From: Cyrtodaria siliqua
Taxonomy: Eukaryota > Mollusca > Bivalvia > Adapedonta > Hiatellidae
Reading direction: 5' to 3'
NCBI GenBank assembly: GCA_037043455.1
Contig: JAWPHD010001336.1
Location: forward strand, 62,001 to 126,000
Length of the DNA stretch: 64,000 bases
The notes under the pieces: model-generated
Seen by the model: the letters and a program-made list of their open reading frames with translations, nothing else
Databases searched by the model: none
Told to the model about the DNA's origin: nothing
Part shown: one piece after another, positions 59,700-64,000 of the stretch
Numbering within the stretch: position 1 is the first letter of the stretch
How the letters are laid out: every line of letters begins with the position of its first letter
Made by a program: the position numbers and the translations under genes

Positions 59700-60480
59700 A
59701 AGGATCACTTTGTCCGTCAGCGTAGGCGTCGGCATCACCTTTTCTTTTTGCTCAATAACTTTTGATTAAACCTACTGTTTTTCAAAGTTTATAACGGGAT
59801 TGTTCTTGGTGAGAATACGAACCCTATTGATTTTGGGATCAAAGGTCAAGGTCACTGGTCTGATAATGAAAAATGGTTTCAACTAAAAAAATTGTTTCCA
59901 CTTTAAAATTATGAAGAATTGCACCTACTGTCTTAGAACTTTATAACTGGATTGTTCTGGGTGAGAGGATGACCTCTATTGATTTTGGGGTCAATAGGTG
60001 AAAGGGCAAGGTTTCTGTAACATTTTTGGTGTCGTCTGCCACACTTTAAACCTGCAACCTAACCTTGACCATAAGTTAAAATGTATTTGACCTATGTTCA
60101 TGAAACCTTACACACATCTTCATCTAACCTTAAGGAATATTATTTCACGTGACCAATAACTCTGACTTTCATTTCAACAGAGTTGTGCCCATTTTCATAA
60201 AAGCTAACATAGCTTATAACTTGCCAAAATATTGACCTATGGTTTTGAACTTTTATAGACCTACCTTATCAATTATTCATTGCAGAGTTATGCCCATTTA
60301 TTTTGAGGTGAGCTATTGTGACCACTCTTCATCCGTCGTCCATCGTCTGACGTCAACTTTTAATTTGTTTACACTATAGAGGCCACATTACTTGAGCCAT
60401 CTTAAACAAACTTGCACAGATTGTATATGACCATAAGATCTCGGACGAGTTTGATAATGGGCCAGATCGGACCAGTAACA
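59700..60480 (+). repeat. Decayed pearl-like repeat remnants
   Basis: Contains CACTTTGTCCGTCAGCGT, TGGTGAGAATACGAACCC-type monomers, GTGAGCTATTGTGACCACTC and fragments of the F3 tail (CACAGATTGTATATGACCAT, 60414). No intact ends. Confidence 0.45.
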
Positions 60481-60829
60481 CCGTTGTTGTTATTCCACCC
60501 CCACACTGTAAGTTATGTGATAAATATATGTATATAATCTTTTCTTTACTAGGCTTAGAAACCATGTACATATGTTGTCAAATTTCCCTGTTGTTGGTGG
60601 GATACAAAAGGTTTTAAAGGCCCATTAAGCATATTTTTCTTCTATGTTAATGGATAATGGGCCTAGAATGTTCATTCTTGATAGCACCACATGACCTTTT
60701 GTGTTGAACCTTCAACTCAGACTATTTTGTAAATGTGTTCAGTAAAACAAAAACATAATGTATTTTCAACCAACACAATTTTTTTCTGATTATGTTGCAT
60801 TAGTCTAGATATTTCAGTTTAGCCCTTTC

Positions 60830-61100
60830 TTGTCACCGGGAGTTAATAGGACCACAGCAAATCCTGCTGGAGACAGACGGTAGGGACCTGGCCCCCTTTT
60901 ACGTTCATAATATCATTTTTGTCATGCTCATTAAATGTCTTCATCATGACCCTGTTTGTGTTAAGATGGCGACGTGCCTTTATCGTAAATGAAGTGTCTA
61001 CTATACATATAAATGGAGGATGAGTGTGGCATGTTCATTCCTGTTTGGCACCATTTTAGCTGTGTTGTGTTGGTGCACCGTAAAACCCAGTTCAATACAA
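60830..61100 (+). mobile_element. SINE S1-like copy, internally deleted
   Basis: Starts near CACCGGGAGTTAATAGG, contains AAATGTCTTCATCATGACCC and GTTGGTGCACCGTAAAACCC, but lacks the GGTTCTAGGCCC segment. Its 3' part is duplicated at 61590-61765. Confidence 0.65.
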
Positions 61101-61894
61101 GTACTTTAGGGTATACTGAACCAATTTAAAATGTTACACTTTTTTTTGAACCAGTTTGTACTCATAACTTAGCAGACTGCTATGTGTATTATCGATCTTT
61201 CATCTATGTCTGACTGTTATCTATTAAATTGTTCACTCCCCGTGTGGTTGCCGGGGTAGTATACAACCACTGAAAATCCCGCTAGAGGCAGAGGTGTAGG
61301 ACCCCCTCTTCATGTTCATTTTGTCATTTTTTTATCATGCTCATTCAATGTCTTCTTCATGACACCGCATATGCAAATGTGGAAACGTGGCTCTATCGTA
61401 AATGGAGTGTCTACAATAGAATTTGCAGCAACTCTGCAGTTCTGCAGGTTAGAAGGTTCTAGGCCCATTCTCCATATTTTATCTAGATGTAAATGGAGGA
61501 TGAGCCTGGCATGTTCATCCTCGTTTGGCGCCATATAACCTTTCTTGTGTTGGTGCGCGCCGTAAAACCCCAATTCAGTTCAATTCATTAAATGTCTTCT
61601 TCATGACTTTGTGTTAAGATGGCGACGTGCCTTTATCGTAAATGAAGTGTTTGCTATACATATAAATGGAAGATGAGTGTGGCATGTTCATTCCTGTTTG
61701 GCACCATTGTAGCTGTGTTGTGTTGGTGCACCGTAAAACCCAGTTCAATACAAGTACTTTAGGGTATACTGAACCACATTAAAATGTTACACTATTTCTT
61801 GAACCAGTTTGTACTCATAACTTAGCAGACTGCCATGTGTAATATCGGTCTGTCATCTATCTATGTCTGACTGTTATCTATTAAATTGTTCACA
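60925..61894 (+). repeat. Tandem duplication of ~310 bp around a SINE
   Basis: 60925-61232 and 61586-61894 match closely (AAGATGGCGACGTGCCTTTA, TACTTTAGGGTATACTGAAC, CTGACTGTTATCTATTAAAT). The full SINE 61236-61585 sits between them and is lacking after the second copy. Confidence 0.75.
61236..61585 (+). mobile_element. SINE S1 copy (best full-length example)
   Basis: From CCCCGTGTGGTTGCCGGGGT to CCCCAATTCAGTTCAATTC. Contains an imperfect B-box-like GGTTCTAGGCC, suggesting pol III ancestry. Confidence 0.85.
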
Positions 61895-62904
61895 TTTAAT
61901 TGATGAATGCTTTGTTACAATAGTTCATTTTAATGATAAAATTGTTACATACTTGTCGGGGGCCACTTTCCGTCACTTGTGTAAACATAAACAATTTTTT
62001 CAGACAAATCTATGTATCCTGACAATTTTACTCTATTTTCTATTAGGTTACCTCTTCCTGGAAATTTGATACCAAAGAATTTTGTTTTACATAAATTATC
62101 GAAGTGGCACGTGACGTTTTTATAAATAGACAAAAACTGAGAAATCGTTTTGTTTACAAGCCCAGTTTCCATCATGTATTTTATCGAGTGATAGATTCAA
62201 CTAGGTCAAGCTACAGTAAACTTTTATGAATTAGAAACTTGTTTGCAAGTCTATTGAACAATTTCATTGTAAAAATGGTATATTTGCATTGTTCCATCAG
62301 TCACCTCGATGCTATAACAATGTGCCTGGTAACGTCAATGTAAAATGTTCAACGACACCAATTTACACTGCATCGATGGGTAACTACGACAGATACAGGT
62401 TGTACGAGTTGCTTCTCTTTGGTCAAAATATATAATCACGCTTTTTTTTAACTGCGTCCACTGAAGAGTGATAAAAATGTGTCATTACAGTGTTATTTTT
62501 TTAATAGTTTATTACGCGGCCGTATGCGCGCGCATCCCCAATGCCATATGAGGAAGTAAACACAGTTTCCGGAGAAATCCCTTTCGTTTTTGTACCGCTT
62601 ATTTACTTTTTGGTTGTTTTTTCTGTTTCCAATCTTCAGTTCTAAACGTCTGACAATAAGTGACATCGCTTAAATAAGTTGCAGTGTAAAAACGTTTTTT
62701 AAATGAGAATGACGGAAACTGGGCTTGGACGGTAACTGGCCTCTAACGAGTATGGCTTCAACAAATTTTATTTTATTGCCAATGAATAAGTGTTACGTTT
62801 TCAAAGTGGTTCGGAATACTATTCATTATTGTCCATGTATACTACTTTATTCAAACGTTTTGATATGTGATTGTATTATAATTATTATATTAAAAAAACT
62901 GTGT
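61895..62904. other. Intergenic with a CpG-bearing core
   Basis: No gene recognised. CpG words cluster at 62510-62585 (ACGCGGCCGTATGCGCGCG, GAGGAAGT). AAGCCCAGTTTCC at 62158 and GGAAACTGGGCTT at 62714 are inverse, with weaker flanking similarity, so the segment may be a decayed TIR element or a promoter. Confidence 0.4.
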
Positions 62905-63165
62905 ATTCTGTATACCATTATAGTTACTGTATTCTGTATACCATTATAGTTACTGTATTCTGTATACCACTATAGTTACTGTATTCTGTATACCATTATA
63001 GTTACTGTATTCTGTATACCATTATAGTTACTGTATTCTGTATACCACTATAGTTACTGTATTCTGTATACCATTATAGTTACTGTATTCTGTATACCAT
63101 TATAGTTACTGTATTCTGTATACCATTATAGTTACTGTATTCTGTATACCATTATAGTTACTTTT
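62905..63165 (+). repeat. 26-bp minisatellite, about 10 copies
   Basis: Unit GTATTCTGTATACCATTATA + GTTACT, nearly identical; two copies have CACTATAG. Confidence 0.92.
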
Positions 63166-63539
63166 TGAATGCCCTGCCAAATATGAATAACATGAATACA
63201 GTATAGTTCATTAGGCACACTCAAAGCGTTAAGCAGTATCTATGCCTTTTGGTATATACAAAGTTCTCTATGAACTTAATATTTTATGCATTCTTTAATG
63301 GATACAGTCTTGGAAATTCATGAAAACCTCCAACCTATTCATTAAGTTGTGCCTACTTTGTGATATAAAAACCTTTTATCTGTCCATGAAACAATTCATT
63401 TTGTAGGTGTTTCATATTCATTAAAATGTGTCAATGTGGTTTGTAGGTTGCCAGTTAGAGAGTCATGGCAACGAAAAATCCAGCTCCAACATAAATGCAG
63501 AGTTTAACCAAAACAACTGGCTGAGATTTGTCACGTTTA

Positions 63540-63685
63540 CAATAGAATTTGCAGCAACTCTGCCGTTCTGCAGGTGAGAAGGTTCTAGGCCCATTCTGCA
63601 TACTTTTATCTTCATGTAAATGGAGAATGGGCCTGGAATGTTTATTCCTGTTGGCACCATATAATCCTTTTGTGTGGACAGAAAG
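63540..63685 (+). mobile_element. SINE S1 partial copy
   Basis: ACAATAGAATTTGCAGCAAC to TTGGCACCATATAATCC; both ends missing. ORFs here are artefacts. Confidence 0.65.
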
Positions 63686-64000
63686 CATATTTCAGTACTG
63701 TTGGTGCCATAGAAATGCTGTTGTTTCTTTGAAGTGTAAAAGCCAAATATATTTCAACTATTGAATGCGCCATTATACATGTAATACTGGTAATAGATAT
63801 AATAAGTGTTTAAATAAACTGATGTACATGCTTTTTTGTGTTCAATTCTTTGTCAAAGTCAATATATGCGTTTTCATTTGTAATCTTTATATTAAATTGA
63901 TGGACTTGAAATTTGGTGCGAACCTGGTTTAAACCTCACTGGCACCAGTGGGGATGGTGACCTAAACCAGGCAGTCTCATGCATTAGAATGTATCTGAGG

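Overview
The window is nuclear DNA from a metazoan, almost certainly a bivalve mollusc. It is AT-rich and uses GT-AG introns and the standard code. The repeats are of bivalve type: tRNA-derived SINEs with 'CCCAATTCAATTCAA'-like tails, and 'pearl'-like elements with central tandem repeats, GTCCGTCCG-rich heads and internal AAGATGGCCGCC motifs. No bacterial-style operon, CRISPR array, rRNA or tRNA gene was found. Most long six-frame ORFs are chance or lie in repeats.

The one gene that can be fully assembled is UVSSA (UV-stimulated scaffold protein A, transcription-coupled nucleotide excision repair), + strand, 19710-45404. Thirteen exons join with consistent phases into 914 codons plus stop. 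The N-terminal VHS-like domain, an FEEVPEK motif matching the human TFIIH-binding and ubiquitination segment, and a C-terminal C-C-C-H zinc motif are all present. A 59-nt candidate extra exon (28432-28490) lies inside an interrupted SINE.

Downstream on the same strand are the last two exons of a second, unrecognised gene (55692-56870). Nearby are two orphan coding-like pieces at 53143-53252 and 53273-53785, the latter broken by one stop. A CpG-richer promoter-like stretch lies at about 51200-51440.

Everything else is mobile or tandem DNA. (1) At least five pearl/Helentron-like families with different ends share a 3' terminus ending CTTG before T-T. (2) Five TIR DNA transposons of 0.58-1.31 kb have 5-6 bp target duplications (hAT5/6-like by inference). 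(3) There is a long-TIR mariner-type MITE, a TTAA MITE and foldback elements. (4) There are several SINE families. (5) A decayed LINE fragment lies on the minus strand at 7.4-8.0 kb. (6) Several large minisatellites lie at 2.3, 14.6-16.0, 34.0, 49.1-50.3, 54.1 and 62.9 kb.

Layout: 1-19 kb repeat-rich intergenic DNA; 19.7-45.6 kb UVSSA with repeat-filled introns; 45.6-51 kb SINEs and a minisatellite; 51-57 kb second gene; 57-64 kb MITEs, SINEs and a minisatellite. I see no undescribed enzymatic or defence system. The most interesting signals are the exon-in-SINE structure and the shared transposon termini.
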